Of a stretch of 64,000 nt of DNA, positions 17,801-25,572 are shown one piece after another. The notes beneath the pieces are model-generated. The model worked only from the letters and a program-made list of their open reading frames with translations, was not told the origin of the DNA and made no database searches. Position numbers and translations under genes: made by a program. How positions within the stretch are numbered: position 1 is the first letter of the stretch; the number at the start of each line of letters is the position of its first letter. Origin of the DNA: Glycomyces sambucus (GTDB lineage Bacteria > Actinomycetota > Actinomycetes > Mycobacteriales > Micromonosporaceae); contig NZ_FNGF01000002.1 of the NCBI RefSeq assembly GCF_900102815.1, forward strand, positions 434,001-498,000. The letters run 5' to 3'.

Positions 17801-20548
17801 TCAGACGTCCTGGAGGTAGCGGGCGACGAGCTCGGTGCGGCCGGCGGTGCCGGTCTTGGCGAGCAGGCGGGACATGTGGACCTCGACGGTGCGCTCGGAG
17901 ATGCCGAGTTCGGCGGCGATGCGGCGGTTGGTGGCGCCGCGGGCGGCGGCGCGGAGGACGTCGGTCTCGCGGGCGGTCAGGGCGGCGGTCATCGGTGCGG
18001 CCGTGAGGGAGGCGACGAGCGCGGCGGCTGCGTCGCGGCGGTGGCCGGGCCAGCGCGAGAGGAGGGCGAGCGCGTCGCGGGCGTGCGCGAGGGCGGCGGC
18101 GCGGTCGCCGAGGCGCCGGTGCGCTTCGGCGGCGAGGGTGCGGGCGGTGCTGCGCCGGTGGGGCTGGTCGGCGGCGAGGGCGCCGTCGAGGAGGGCGAGG
18201 GTCCCGGTCCAGTCGCCTTGGCGGAGGCGGGACTCCATCCACATGAGGTCGGCGTGCGGGCTGGAGCCGGGTGCGGGGACGGTGCCGAGGCAGTCGGTGA
18301 GGAAGCGCCGCACGGCGGCCGGTGCGGTGCCGCGGCCCTGGGCGAGGCGGGCGACCTCGATGACGCGGTATTCGCGGAGGCGGTGGAGGTCGGGCGGGAC
18401 GGCGTCGCGGTAGGCGCGGAGGGCGGTCTCGAGTTCAGTGCGGCCGAGTTCGGTGCGGCCGAGTTCGGCATGGCCGGCTTCGGTGCGGACGGGTTCGGCT
18501 CGGTCGGCGCGGCGGGCGGCGAGGGCGGCGGCGAGCCAGTGCGGGTAGGTGACGACCCAGCCCTGGTCCATGCCGGCGACGAGGTCGAGACCTTCGCGGC
18601 ACAGGCGCTCGGCGGTGTCGAGGTCGTCGCGTTCGACGGCGAGGAGTCCGGCCTTGGCGGCGAGGACGGCCCGCTCGTGGGGGTCGGTCTCGATCCGGGC
18701 GCGGGCGCTGAGGAGGTCCCAGGCGCGGTCGAGGTCGCCGAAGCCCGTGGCGGCGTCGGCGGCGACGCGGGTGATCTTGCCGCCCCAGGCGGCCATGCCG
18801 AGGTCGCCCACGGCGGCCACGGCCCGGTCGTAGAGCCGCCACGCCTGCGGTTCGGGGAGGTCGGCGAGGTGCACGGCGAGGAGGTTGTTGACGGCGCGGC
18901 CGAGTTTGCGCAGGTCGCCGTCCGCTTCGGCGTCGCGCCAGACCTCGTGGAGGGTCAGCACGGCCGCGTCGGTGTCGCCGAGGTAGTGCAGGGCGGTGGC
19001 GCGGCTGATGGCGATGGAGCGGCGCTGGACGTGGAGGCCGTGGCGCGCGAGGAGGGCGTCGGCCTCGTCGCAGAGGGCGGGCAGGCCGCGGTGGTCGGCG
19101 GCGCGGACCATGGCCTGGGCGCGGCCGGTGAGGCAGCGGCCGTGCTCGGCGCTGCCGGGTTCAGCGAGGGCTTCGGCGGCGGCCAGGAGCGCCCACTGGT
19201 CGGCGATGCGGCCCTGGTGCCAGGCGGTCTCGGCGAGGCGGAGGTGCGCGATGCACCGATCGGGGCCGGAGCCGGCCCGGCTCAGATGTCCGAAGTGGAC
19301 GACTGCGGCGGGGTAGTCGCCCGACAGGAGCGCGGCCTGTCCGGCGGTGTAGCGCAGGCCGGTGTGGTCGGGGGCGGATTCGAGGGCGGCCTCGGCGGTG
19401 CGCTGCGCGGACTCGAGGTGCCAGGAGTCGAGTTGGCGGGTCGCGGTCCGGTCGGCCGCGGCGGCGACGAGGCCGGTCTCCCCGAGCGCCGCGGCGTGGG
19501 CGGCGACGGCCTGGTCGTCGCCGCGGGACAGGGCGGCGTCGAGGGCGGCGCGGTGGACGGCGGCGGCCTCGTCCGGGAGTGCGGTGGCGGCGAAGGCTTC
19601 GCGCATGAGGGCGTGGGGGAAGCGCAGGACGGTGCCGTCGTGGACAACGACGCCCGCGGCGGTGAGCCGCGGCAGGGCGGTCACCAGGAGGGCGGTGCCG
19701 AGGACGCCCGCGGCGACGGCGGTGTCCGTGCGCTCGCCCAGGAGCGCGAGGCCGCGGGCGAGCCGCCGGACGGGCGGCTCCTCCCCCGCGAGGCGGGCCC
19801 GGACGAGCGAGGCGAGACGGCCCGGGAGCGGCGCGGTGGCGGACCCGGCCGCCGCGAGCTCCTTGACCCAGAAGGGGTTCCCGCCGGTGCGGCGGTGCAC
19901 GGCCCGGACGGCGGCGGGCGTGGCGTCCGCGCCGAGGAGCGTGCCGGTCTCGGCGGCGGTCAGGGGCCGCAGCGCGATGGTGTCGGCGACGGGCGCGGCG
20001 GCCAGGCGGGCGAGGGTCCGGGCGGCCGCGGCGGGGTGGCGGGCCTCCTCGGGCGGGCGCCCGGCGGCGAGGAGCAGCACCGGGAGGTCCCAGGCGGCGG
20101 CGAGTTCGGACCACAGGGCGAGGCTCTCGGGGTCGAGCCAGTGGAGGTCGTCGACGGCGAGGAGCGCGGGGCCGGCGCCGACGAGGCGGCGGACGGTGCG
20201 CATCGCCCCGCGCAGGAGCGCGCCGTCCGGGAGCGGCCGGGGGGCTACGTCGTCGGCGGGTTCCTGGCGCAGGACGCGCCACAGCCGCTCGTCGGTGCCG
20301 CCCGGCCGGTCGGCGTCCGCGGTGGCGGCGGCGAACCAGTCGTGCGGCGCGGCACCGTCGGCGCGGGCGGTGCCCGCGAGCAGGAGCGGGGGCGCGACGG
20401 CGGCGACGGCCTCGCGCAGCAGCCGGGTCTTGCCGATCCCCGCCTCCCCGACGACCGTCACCGCGGCCGGCCCGCCGCCGGAGCGCAGCCGGTCCCACGC
20501 CGCGGTGATGCGCGCGAGCTCGGCGTCGCGGGCGATGAACGGGGACAT
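17801..20548 (-). CDS. LAL-type LuxR-family regulator with AAA ATPase domain
   Basis: A 915-residue large ATP-binding LuxR regulator. The N-terminal ATPase carries Walker A GEAGIGKTR (34-42) and Walker B LLAVDDLHWLD (about 140-150). A long helical, TPR-like middle follows. The C-terminal LuxR helix-turn-helix (about 855-910) contains LTARETDVLRAAARG and ISERTVEVHMSRLL. Near residues 680-705 it has five near-identical pentapeptides encoded by a 15-bp tandem repeat. It is divergent from an ABC exporter with a perfect palindrome between the two, so it probably activates or represses that exporter. Confidence 0.92.
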   Translation of the reverse strand: MSPFIARDAELARITAAWDRLRSGGGPAAVTVVGEAGIGKTRLLREAVAAVAPPLLLAGTARADGAAPHDWFAAATADADRPGGTDERLWRVLRQEPADDVAPRPLPDGALLRGAMRTVRRLVGAGPALLAVDDLHWLDPESLALWSELAAAWDLPVLLLAAGRPPEEARHPAAAARTLARLAAAPVADTIALRPLTAAETGTLLGADATPAAVRAVHRRTGGNPFWVKELAAAGSATAPLPGRLASLVRARLAGEEPPVRRLARGLALLGERTDTAVAAGVLGTALLVTALPRLTAAGVVVHDGTVLRFPHALMREAFAATALPDEAAAVHRAALDAALSRGDDQAVAAHAAALGETGLVAAAADRTATRQLDSWHLESAQRTAEAALESAPDHTGLRYTAGQAALLSGDYPAAVVHFGHLSRAGSGPDRCIAHLRLAETAWHQGRIADQWALLAAAEALAEPGSAEHGRCLTGRAQAMVRAADHRGLPALCDEADALLARHGLHVQRRSIAISRATALHYLGDTDAAVLTLHEVWRDAEADGDLRKLGRAVNNLLAVHLADLPEPQAWRLYDRAVAAVGDLGMAAWGGKITRVAADAATGFGDLDRAWDLLSARARIETDPHERAVLAAKAGLLAVERDDLDTAERLCREGLDLVAGMDQGWVVTYPHWLAAALAARRADRAEPVRTEAGHAELGRTELGRTELETALRAYRDAVPPDLHRLREYRVIEVARLAQGRGTAPAAVRRFLTDCLGTVPAPGSSPHADLMWMESRLRQGDWTGTLALLDGALAADQPHRRSTARTLAAEAHRRLGDRAAALAHARDALALLSRWPGHRRDAAAALVASLTAAPMTAALTARETDVLRAAARGATNRRIAAELGISERTVEVHMSRLLAKTGTAGRTELVARYLQDV
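18431..18505 (-). repeat. 15-bp tandem repeat (five units) inside the LAL regulator gene
   Basis: Five units related to gagttcggtgcggcc run head to tail in frame. On the coding strand they specify DRAEP, VRTEA, GHAEL, GRTEL and GRTEL. The two central units differ by one base, suggesting recent slippage expansion in an inter-helix linker. Confidence 0.8.
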
Positions 20549-20608
20549 GCGCTCAAGGGTAGAACCCTCGGCGGACCCCGGAACGGGCCCGCGCGGCGGG
20601 GTGAGGCG

Positions 20609-20624
20609 TACGTGGAAACACGTA
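20609..20624. promoter_or_regulatory. Perfect inverted repeat, operator of LAL/ABC divergent promoter
   Basis: TACGTG-GAAA-CACGTA has two perfect 6-bp arms with a 4-nt spacer. It lies 60 nt from the regulator start and 36 nt from the exporter start. LuxR-type regulators commonly bind such dyads, but binding here is inference. Confidence 0.6.
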
Positions 20625-20659
20625 TGGCGGCGCGGCCTTCACAGGTCGATGCTGAAGGC

Positions 20660-21634
20660 ATGAGCCTCACCGGAATCGACGCCCCCGCGGTGGAAGTGCG
20701 GGCACTGGTCCGCGACTTCGCGACCGCCAGGGGCGGGCCGCCCCGCCGCGCGCTGGACGCCTTCAACCTCACCGTCGCGCCCGGGGAGGTCCACGGCCTG
20801 CTCGGGCCCAACGGCGCGGGCAAGACCACGCTGTGCAAGATCCTCTCCACGATCCTGCTGCCCACCTCCGGGACCGCCCGCGTGCAGGGCCTCGACGTCG
20901 TCACCGACGCCAAGCGGGTCCGCCCGCTCCTGGGGATCGTGTTCGGCGGCGAACGCGGCCTCTACGCGCGCATGACCGCCGCGCAGAACCTGCGGTTCTG
21001 GGCCGCGCTCTACGGCCACGGCCGCCGCGAAGGGCGCCGCCGCGCCGCCGAGCTGCTGGAGCGGGTGGGCCTGGGCCCGCGCGCGAACGAGCCGGTCGAG
21101 ACGTTCTCGCGCGGCATGAAGCAGCGCCTGCACCTGGCCCGCGGCCTCGTCGGGGACCCGCGCGTGCTCGTGCTCGACGAGCCGACCGTGGGCATGGACC
21201 CGGTGTCTGCGCACGAGTTCCGCGACCTCGTGGAGGACCTGCGCGGCGAGGGCCGCACGGTCCTGCTCACCACGCACGACATGGCCGAGGCCGAGGCGCT
21301 GTGCGACCGGGTGTCGTTCATCGACGGCGGCCGGCTGCTGCGCTGCGAGGACCCGCGGGTGCTCGGCGAGCTCCTGTCGCGGCACGAGCGGGTCAGGGCC
21401 GCGGGCGTGCCGGAGGCGCTGGCCGCGCGGATCGCGGACCTCCCCGGGGTCGAGCGTGTACGCGCGACCGGGCCGGGCGCGGTCCTGGTCGAGACCGACC
21501 GCGGCGGGGCGGCGCTGCCGGTGCTGCGGACCCTCGTGGAAGCGGGCGTCACCGACGTCTCGACCGCACCGCCGACGCTCGAAGAGGTCTACCTGCACCT
21601 CATCGGCGAGCGCGGGATGGCGGTGCGGCCGTGA
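20660..21634 (+). CDS. ABC exporter ATP-binding protein (DrrA/ABC-2 type)
   Basis: A 324-residue ATPase with Walker A GPNGAGKTT (about 51-59), a SRGMKQRLHLARGL signature and Walker B VLVLDEPTVGMD, followed by the switch segment TTHDMAEAEALCDR. The C-terminal tail (about 235-324) is typical of drug-exporter ATPases such as DrrA and ends in the PTLEEVYLHL motif. The ATG has GAAGG upstream. Its stop overlaps the GTG of the first permease (GTGA). The substrate is unknown; the LAL regulator next door suggests inducible export of a small molecule. Confidence 0.9.
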   Translation: MSLTGIDAPAVEVRALVRDFATARGGPPRRALDAFNLTVAPGEVHGLLGPNGAGKTTLCKILSTILLPTSGTARVQGLDVVTDAKRVRPLLGIVFGGERGLYARMTAAQNLRFWAALYGHGRREGRRRAAELLERVGLGPRANEPVETFSRGMKQRLHLARGLVGDPRVLVLDEPTVGMDPVSAHEFRDLVEDLRGEGRTVLLTTHDMAEAEALCDRVSFIDGGRLLRCEDPRVLGELLSRHERVRAAGVPEALAARIADLPGVERVRATGPGAVLVETDRGGAALPVLRTLVEAGVTDVSTAPPTLEEVYLHLIGERGMAVRP

Positions 21635-22410
21635 GCGCCGCGCTCCCCGCGTTCCTGGCGGCGGCCCGCACCCAGCTCGGGGAGTTCCGCCGCGAGCCCG
21701 GGACGCTGCTCATGCTCGTCACCGCGCCGTTCTTCGCGGTGATCCTCCTGTCGGTCACCGAGCACGGCGGCCGCGCGGACCTGGCGGCCTACGCGCTGCT
21801 CGCGCCCGCGGTGATGACCTCGGTCGGCATGGCGGTCATGGAGGCCGGCGAGTCGATCTTCCGCGACCGCGCCTCCGGGGTCCTGGAGGCGATCATGACG
21901 ACGCCGGCGCCGCTGGCGGCGGTCCTGTCGGGCCGCGTCGCGGCGATCACCGCCGTGAGCCTCCTTGGAATCGGCGAGTGCTGGCTGGTGGGCGCCCTCG
22001 GGTTCGGGGTCGTCGTCGCGGTCGCGCATCCGCTGGTGTTCGCGCTGACGCTCGCGGCGGCCGCGGCGGGGATCGCGGCGACCGGGGTGCTCCTGGCGGC
22101 GGTGTTCGTCGTCGGCAGGAACGTGCGGAGCTTCCAGAACTCGCTCACGTTCCCGCTGTACCTGCTCGGCGGGGCGATGGTCCCAGTGGCGTTCCTGCCG
22201 TGGGGCTTCGAGGCGCTGTCGCGGCTGTTCTTCCTGTCGTGGGCCACCGACCTGCTCCGCGACAGCCTCTCCCCCGGCCCGGTCGCGGCGTTCTGGCCGC
22301 GCCTGGGCGCGGTGCTGGGACTGTCGGCCGTGCTGTTCGCGGCCGGGTTCTGGCTGGCGCACCGCCTCGTGCGGCGCGTCCGGCGCACCGGAACGGCGGG
22401 GTTCGCGTGA
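21631..22410 (+). CDS. ABC-2 family exporter permease 1
   Basis: A 259-residue integral membrane protein with about six hydrophobic segments. The DRASGVLEAIMTTPAP region (about 82-97) and FPLYLLGGAMVPVAFLPWGFE (about 177-197) are typical of ABC-2 permeases of the DrrB class. It starts at a GTG overlapping the ATPase stop and ends with a GTGA overlap into the second permease. All three genes should be co-translated. Confidence 0.88.
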   Translation: MSAALPAFLAAARTQLGEFRREPGTLLMLVTAPFFAVILLSVTEHGGRADLAAYALLAPAVMTSVGMAVMEAGESIFRDRASGVLEAIMTTPAPLAAVLSGRVAAITAVSLLGIGECWLVGALGFGVVVAVAHPLVFALTLAAAAAGIAATGVLLAAVFVVGRNVRSFQNSLTFPLYLLGGAMVPVAFLPWGFEALSRLFFLSWATDLLRDSLSPGPVAAFWPRLGAVLGLSAVLFAAGFWLAHRLVRRVRRTGTAGFA

Positions 22411-23192
22411 TCGCGGTGCTGCGGCAGACGATGTGGTCGGGCTGGACCGACCTGCGCCTCGTGTACACGCCGACGACCTGGGCGTTCGGGTGGATGGTCC
22501 GCGTGCTGTGCCAGGTCGTCTTCTACTCGACCCTCGGGACCCTCCTGGGCGACCCGGACCGGACCCGGTTCCTGCTGGTCGGCGCGGCGGTCTTCATCGC
22601 CGCCAACGAGACCATGATGGCCTCGGCGTCGACCACGTGGGAGCGCATGAGCGGCACCCTCTCGCTCCTCGCGGCGGCCCCGGCCGGCATGGTCGCGGTG
22701 CTGGCGGCCCGCTCGTGGTTCTGGATCGCCACCGGCACGCTCTCGTCCTCGATCGCGCTGCTGGCCCTCGCGCCGTTCTTCGGGCTGCGGCTCGGGTTCG
22801 GGGAGTCGGCGGCGGCCGTGGCCCTGGTGTTCGTGACCGCGTTGACGAACTACGCGGTGGGGCTGTGCTGCGGGAGCCTGGCGCTGCGCTTCCACGGGCT
22901 GCGCAACGTGTTCGCGAACATCGCGCTGCTGACGATGACCGCGTTCGGCGGCGTCATGGTCCCGGTGGCGTTCTGGCCCGCGGGCCTCCAGTGGTTCGCG
23001 GCGGCCTTCCCGGCGGTGCACGGCCTGGCCGCGGTGCGCCTGGCGATCGGCGGCGGCTCCGCGCCCGCGGTGCTCGCCGAGGCCGGGTTCGCGTTCGCGA
23101 CCGCCGCGGGATGGCTCGCGGTGGCGGCGGCCTCGCTGTGGTGGTTCCAGGCGAACGCGCGCCGGACGGGCTCGATCGACTTCGGCGACTAG
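22407..23192 (+). CDS. ABC-2 family exporter permease 2
   Basis: A 261-residue membrane protein related to the preceding permease (about six segments; MMASASTTWERMSGTLSLLA and GGVMVPVAFWPAGLQWFA are counterparts of the same motifs). Together they probably form a heterodimeric channel served by the single upstream ATPase. It starts at a GTG overlapping the upstream stop. The exporter operon ends here. Confidence 0.88.
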   Translation: MIAVLRQTMWSGWTDLRLVYTPTTWAFGWMVRVLCQVVFYSTLGTLLGDPDRTRFLLVGAAVFIAANETMMASASTTWERMSGTLSLLAAAPAGMVAVLAARSWFWIATGTLSSSIALLALAPFFGLRLGFGESAAAVALVFVTALTNYAVGLCCGSLALRFHGLRNVFANIALLTMTAFGGVMVPVAFWPAGLQWFAAAFPAVHGLAAVRLAIGGGSAPAVLAEAGFAFATAAGWLAVAAASLWWFQANARRTGSIDFGD

Positions 23193-23235
23193 CGCGACCA
23201 GGCTAATGCTTGGGCGGGGCTGTTACCGTTGGAAC

Positions 23236-23814
23236 ATGCCCGCGACGCTGCTGCCCGACGAGCCCGCCCCGGTCCGGCTGATGAACACGGTCTGGGCGGG
23301 GCGGTCGGTGCTGACCGACGACTTCGACACGGTCGAGGGGTTCCGGGAGTGGGTCGCGGCGTTCGACCCCGCGGCCGCCGACGCGAGCGAGGGCGAACGG
23401 GACCGGTTCCGGGCCCTGCGCGACGCCCTGCGGCGGCTGGCGGCGTTCACCACCGGCGACACGCGGCCCGCCGCCGCGTCGGCGGTCGAGGAGGTCGAGG
23501 CGGCGGTGGCGGAGGTCAACCGGGCGGCGGCGCTGGCGCCGTCGTGGCCGGTGCTGGAACTGCGCGGGGACGGGCTCACCGGGACGTCGGCGGGTGCGGG
23601 CGATCCGGCGCGGCGGCTGCTCGCCTCGCTGGCCGCGCAGGGGGTCGAGCTGCTCGCCGGGGCGGGCCGGGGCACGCTGCGGGCCTGCTACGGGCCGAGC
23701 TGCGTCCTCTACTTCACCAAGGACCACCCGCGCCGGGAGTGGTGCTCGGCCGGCTGCGGCAACCGCGCCCGCGCCGCCCGCCACTACGCGAGGCACCGGG
23801 ACGCACAGGACTGA
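23236..23814 (+). CDS. CGNR zinc-finger / ABATE-domain protein
   Basis: A 192-residue probable stress-related transcription regulator. The N-terminal ABATE domain (about 1-130) begins with the LMNTVW element. The C-terminal CGNR zinc finger (about 145-185) contains CYGPSC, then CSAGCGNRARAARHYARHR. The four cysteines should bind Zn, and the basic tail should contact DNA. The ATG at 23236 lies 6 nt after TACCGT, a -10-like hexamer, so a leaderless transcript is possible. It ends at a strong hairpin. Confidence 0.85.
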   Translation: MPATLLPDEPAPVRLMNTVWAGRSVLTDDFDTVEGFREWVAAFDPAAADASEGERDRFRALRDALRRLAAFTTGDTRPAAASAVEEVEAAVAEVNRAAALAPSWPVLELRGDGLTGTSAGAGDPARRLLASLAAQGVELLAGAGRGTLRACYGPSCVLYFTKDHPRREWCSAGCGNRARAARHYARHRDAQD

Positions 23815-23821
23815 TCGGGAA

Positions 23822-23859
23822 CCGAAGCGCCGCATGCCGAGAGGTATGCGGCGCTTCGG
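23822..23859 (+). terminator. Hairpin after the CGNR gene
   Basis: A perfect 14-bp stem (CCGAAGCGCCGCAT and its complement at 23846-23859) with a 10-nt loop lies 8 nt after the stop codon. No T-tract follows. Confidence 0.7.
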
Positions 23860-23913
23860 CGTGCGCGGCCGGGGCGCGAGGGACCGAGACGGCCGCCACT
23901 CTAATGGTTGCAT

Positions 23914-23925
23914 CGCTTGCAAGCG
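23914..23925. promoter_or_regulatory. CGCTTGCAAGCG perfect palindrome
   Basis: A perfect 12-bp palindrome 71 nt before the VOC gene, framed by CTAA on the left and TTAG on the right. It probably is an operator for the VOC-PPOX-ferredoxin operon. The regulator is not identified. Confidence 0.55.
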
Positions 23926-23948
23926 TTAGATCGATGTGCGAGGCTTCA

Positions 23949-23971
23949 ATCTCACGGAACAACCGTGAGAT
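23949..23971 (+). promoter_or_regulatory. Leader hairpin/dyad before the VOC gene
   Basis: Perfect 9-bp arms (ATCTCACGG and CCGTGAGAT) separated by AACAA end 14 nt before the ribosome site of the VOC gene. It could be a second operator or a 5' leader stem-loop that affects translation. Confidence 0.55.
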
Positions 23972-23995
23972 CGCTTGCTTGATCCTGGAGGCCCC

Positions 23996-24439
23996 ATGGC
24001 GCTCAAGACCGGACACATCGGACTCAACGTCACCGAACTGACCCGCTCGATCGCGTTCTACCGCACCGTCTTCGAACTGGAACTGCTCGGCGAGCGGGCC
24101 GAGGGCGAGCACCGGTACGCGTTCCTCGGGCACGACGGCGACCTGGTGCTGACCCTGTGGCAGCAGAGCGAGGGCGGCTTCGACGCGTCCCGCGCAGGGC
24201 TGCACCACCTCTCGTTCGAGGCGCCCGACATCGACGCCGTGCACCGGGCCGAGGCCGTGCTCAAGGACGCCGGCGCCGAACTCGTCTACGACGGCGTGGT
24301 CCCCCACGGCGAGGGCGCGTCCTCCGGCGGGCTGTTCTTCACCGACCCCGACGGCACCCGCCTGGAGATCTACGCGCCCGCGGGCGCCGACACCGCGCCC
24401 GCACCGACCGCGGGCAAGCCGACCTGCGGGTTCTTCTAG
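23996..24439 (+). CDS. VOC (glyoxalase/dioxygenase superfamily) protein
   Basis: A 147-residue vicinal-oxygen-chelate protein with two beta-alpha-beta-beta-beta modules. GHIGLNVTELTRSIAFYR (6-23) opens module one, LHHLSFEAPDID (about 67-78) opens module two, and DPDGTRLEIY (about 116-125) holds the usual C-terminal metal glutamate. His7, a central His and this Glu are likely metal ligands. The substrate is unknown. TGGAGG lies upstream of the ATG. It is followed after 14 nt by a PPOX-family gene and a ferredoxin, suggesting a shared redox or detoxification job. Confidence 0.82.
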   Translation: MALKTGHIGLNVTELTRSIAFYRTVFELELLGERAEGEHRYAFLGHDGDLVLTLWQQSEGGFDASRAGLHHLSFEAPDIDAVHRAEAVLKDAGAELVYDGVVPHGEGASSGGLFFTDPDGTRLEIYAPAGADTAPAPTAGKPTCGFF

Positions 24440-24453
24440 ACCGGGAGCGGATC

Positions 24454-25344
24454 ATGCGACACGCAGGCGAACTCGCGGTGCAGCGCCGGACCGGACTCGA
24501 CGCCGAGGGCTGGGGGTCGGCGGGCGCCAAGGCGGCGATCCCGGCGGTCGCCGCCGACTTCCTCGCCCGCCAGCGCATGGTCGTCATCGGCGCCGCGGAC
24601 GACGACGGCGCGGTCTGGGCCGGGGCGCTCGCGGGCCCGGAGGGCTTCGTCAGGGCCGAGGGCGACAGGGAGGTCCGCATCGACGCGGTGCCCGAGACCG
24701 GTCCGCTCGCGGGCCTGTTCGAAGGAGGCGGCGGCCGCGATCTCGGGATGCTCGCGATCGAGCCGGCCACGCGGCGGCGGATGCGCGTCAACGGCACCGC
24801 CCGCCGCACCGGGAGCGGGCTCGCGGTCCGGACCGAGCAGGTCTACGCCAACTGCCCCAAGTACATCCAGACGCGGACGGTGGACGCGGGCGAGGCGCCG
24901 GGCGGGCCGGTCTCCTCGCGCGCCTCGGACCGGTTGAGCGCCGAGCAGGTCGCGTGGGTCGCGGCGGCGGACACGTTCTTCGTCGCGACCCGCGCCGACG
25001 GGCTCGGGGCCGACGCCTCGCACCGGGGCGGCAACCCGGGGTTCATCGCGGTCGCCGACGACCGCACGCTCGTGTGGCCCGACTACGCGGGCAACTCGAT
25101 GTACATGACGCTCGGGAACCTCGAACTCGATCCGCACTGCGGCCTGCTGTTCCTCGACTGGGAGCGGGGCAGGGCGCTGCACCTGACCGGGACCGCGCGC
25201 ACCGACTGGGACCCCGGCCGCGCCGCCGCCGTCCCGGGCGCGCAGCGCCTGGTCGCCTTCGCGCTCGAACGGGCCGTCGAGGTCGACGGCGCGCTGCCGC
25301 TGCGGTGGACGTTCGAGCGCTACTCCAAGTTCAACCCCGCCTGA
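24454..25344 (+). CDS. Pyridoxamine 5'-phosphate oxidase-like (split-barrel) flavoprotein
   Basis: A 296-residue protein with two split-barrel-like segments, about 30-145 (FLARQRMVVIGAADDDGAVW) and about 160-290 (ADTFFVATRADGLGADASHR). The YANCPKYIQ motif (131-139) marks the PPOX subgroup that is sometimes fused to flavodoxin-reductase and ferredoxin domains. Here those domains are absent and a separate ferredoxin gene follows 12 nt later. It probably binds FMN or a related flavin; the reaction is unknown. It is not expected to be the PdxH of vitamin B6 synthesis. Confidence 0.75.
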   Translation: MRHAGELAVQRRTGLDAEGWGSAGAKAAIPAVAADFLARQRMVVIGAADDDGAVWAGALAGPEGFVRAEGDREVRIDAVPETGPLAGLFEGGGGRDLGMLAIEPATRRRMRVNGTARRTGSGLAVRTEQVYANCPKYIQTRTVDAGEAPGGPVSSRASDRLSAEQVAWVAAADTFFVATRADGLGADASHRGGNPGFIAVADDRTLVWPDYAGNSMYMTLGNLELDPHCGLLFLDWERGRALHLTGTARTDWDPGRAAAVPGAQRLVAFALERAVEVDGALPLRWTFERYSKFNPA

Positions 25345-25356
25345 AAGGGGGCCGCG

Positions 25357-25542
25357 ATGCAGGTCCGTGTCGACCGTGCCGTGTGCCAGGTGCTGGCCCA
25401 GTGCGTGTTCACCGCGCCCGACGTGTTCGAGCTCGACGGCGACGACGCCCTCGTGTACCTCGCCGAGCCGCCCGAGGAGTTCCGCGACGACGTGGAGCAG
25501 GCCGCGCGCGCGTGCCCGCTCCAGGCGATCATCCTCGAATAG
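25357..25542 (+). CDS. Small 3Fe-4S-type ferredoxin
   Basis: A 61-residue acidic electron carrier. Cys10, Cys16 and Cys53 (VCQVLAQCVFTAPDVF and RACPLQAI) match single-cluster 3Fe-4S ferredoxins of actinomycetes. The second cysteine of a 4Fe-4S motif is replaced by a non-cysteine residue. Such ferredoxins usually serve cytochromes P450, but no P450 is in the window. It follows the PPOX-like flavoprotein with an AAGGGGG ribosome site, so that flavoprotein is the likely partner. Confidence 0.85.
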   Translation: MQVRVDRAVCQVLAQCVFTAPDVFELDGDDALVYLAEPPEEFRDDVEQAARACPLQAIILE

Positions 25543-25572
25543 CGCCTTCGACGAACGCCGTCGGACGGCGGT

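Noticed and set aside
17576..21634. A 1352-residue plus-strand frame
   Set aside because: Most of it is the antisense of the LAL regulator with Gly/Val/Glu-rich shadow composition; only 20660-21634 is a real ABC ATPase.
25543..25572. Terminator between the ferredoxin and LacI genes
   Set aside because: The short GAACGCCG / CGGCGGTTC pairing needs a bulge and is too weak to call.
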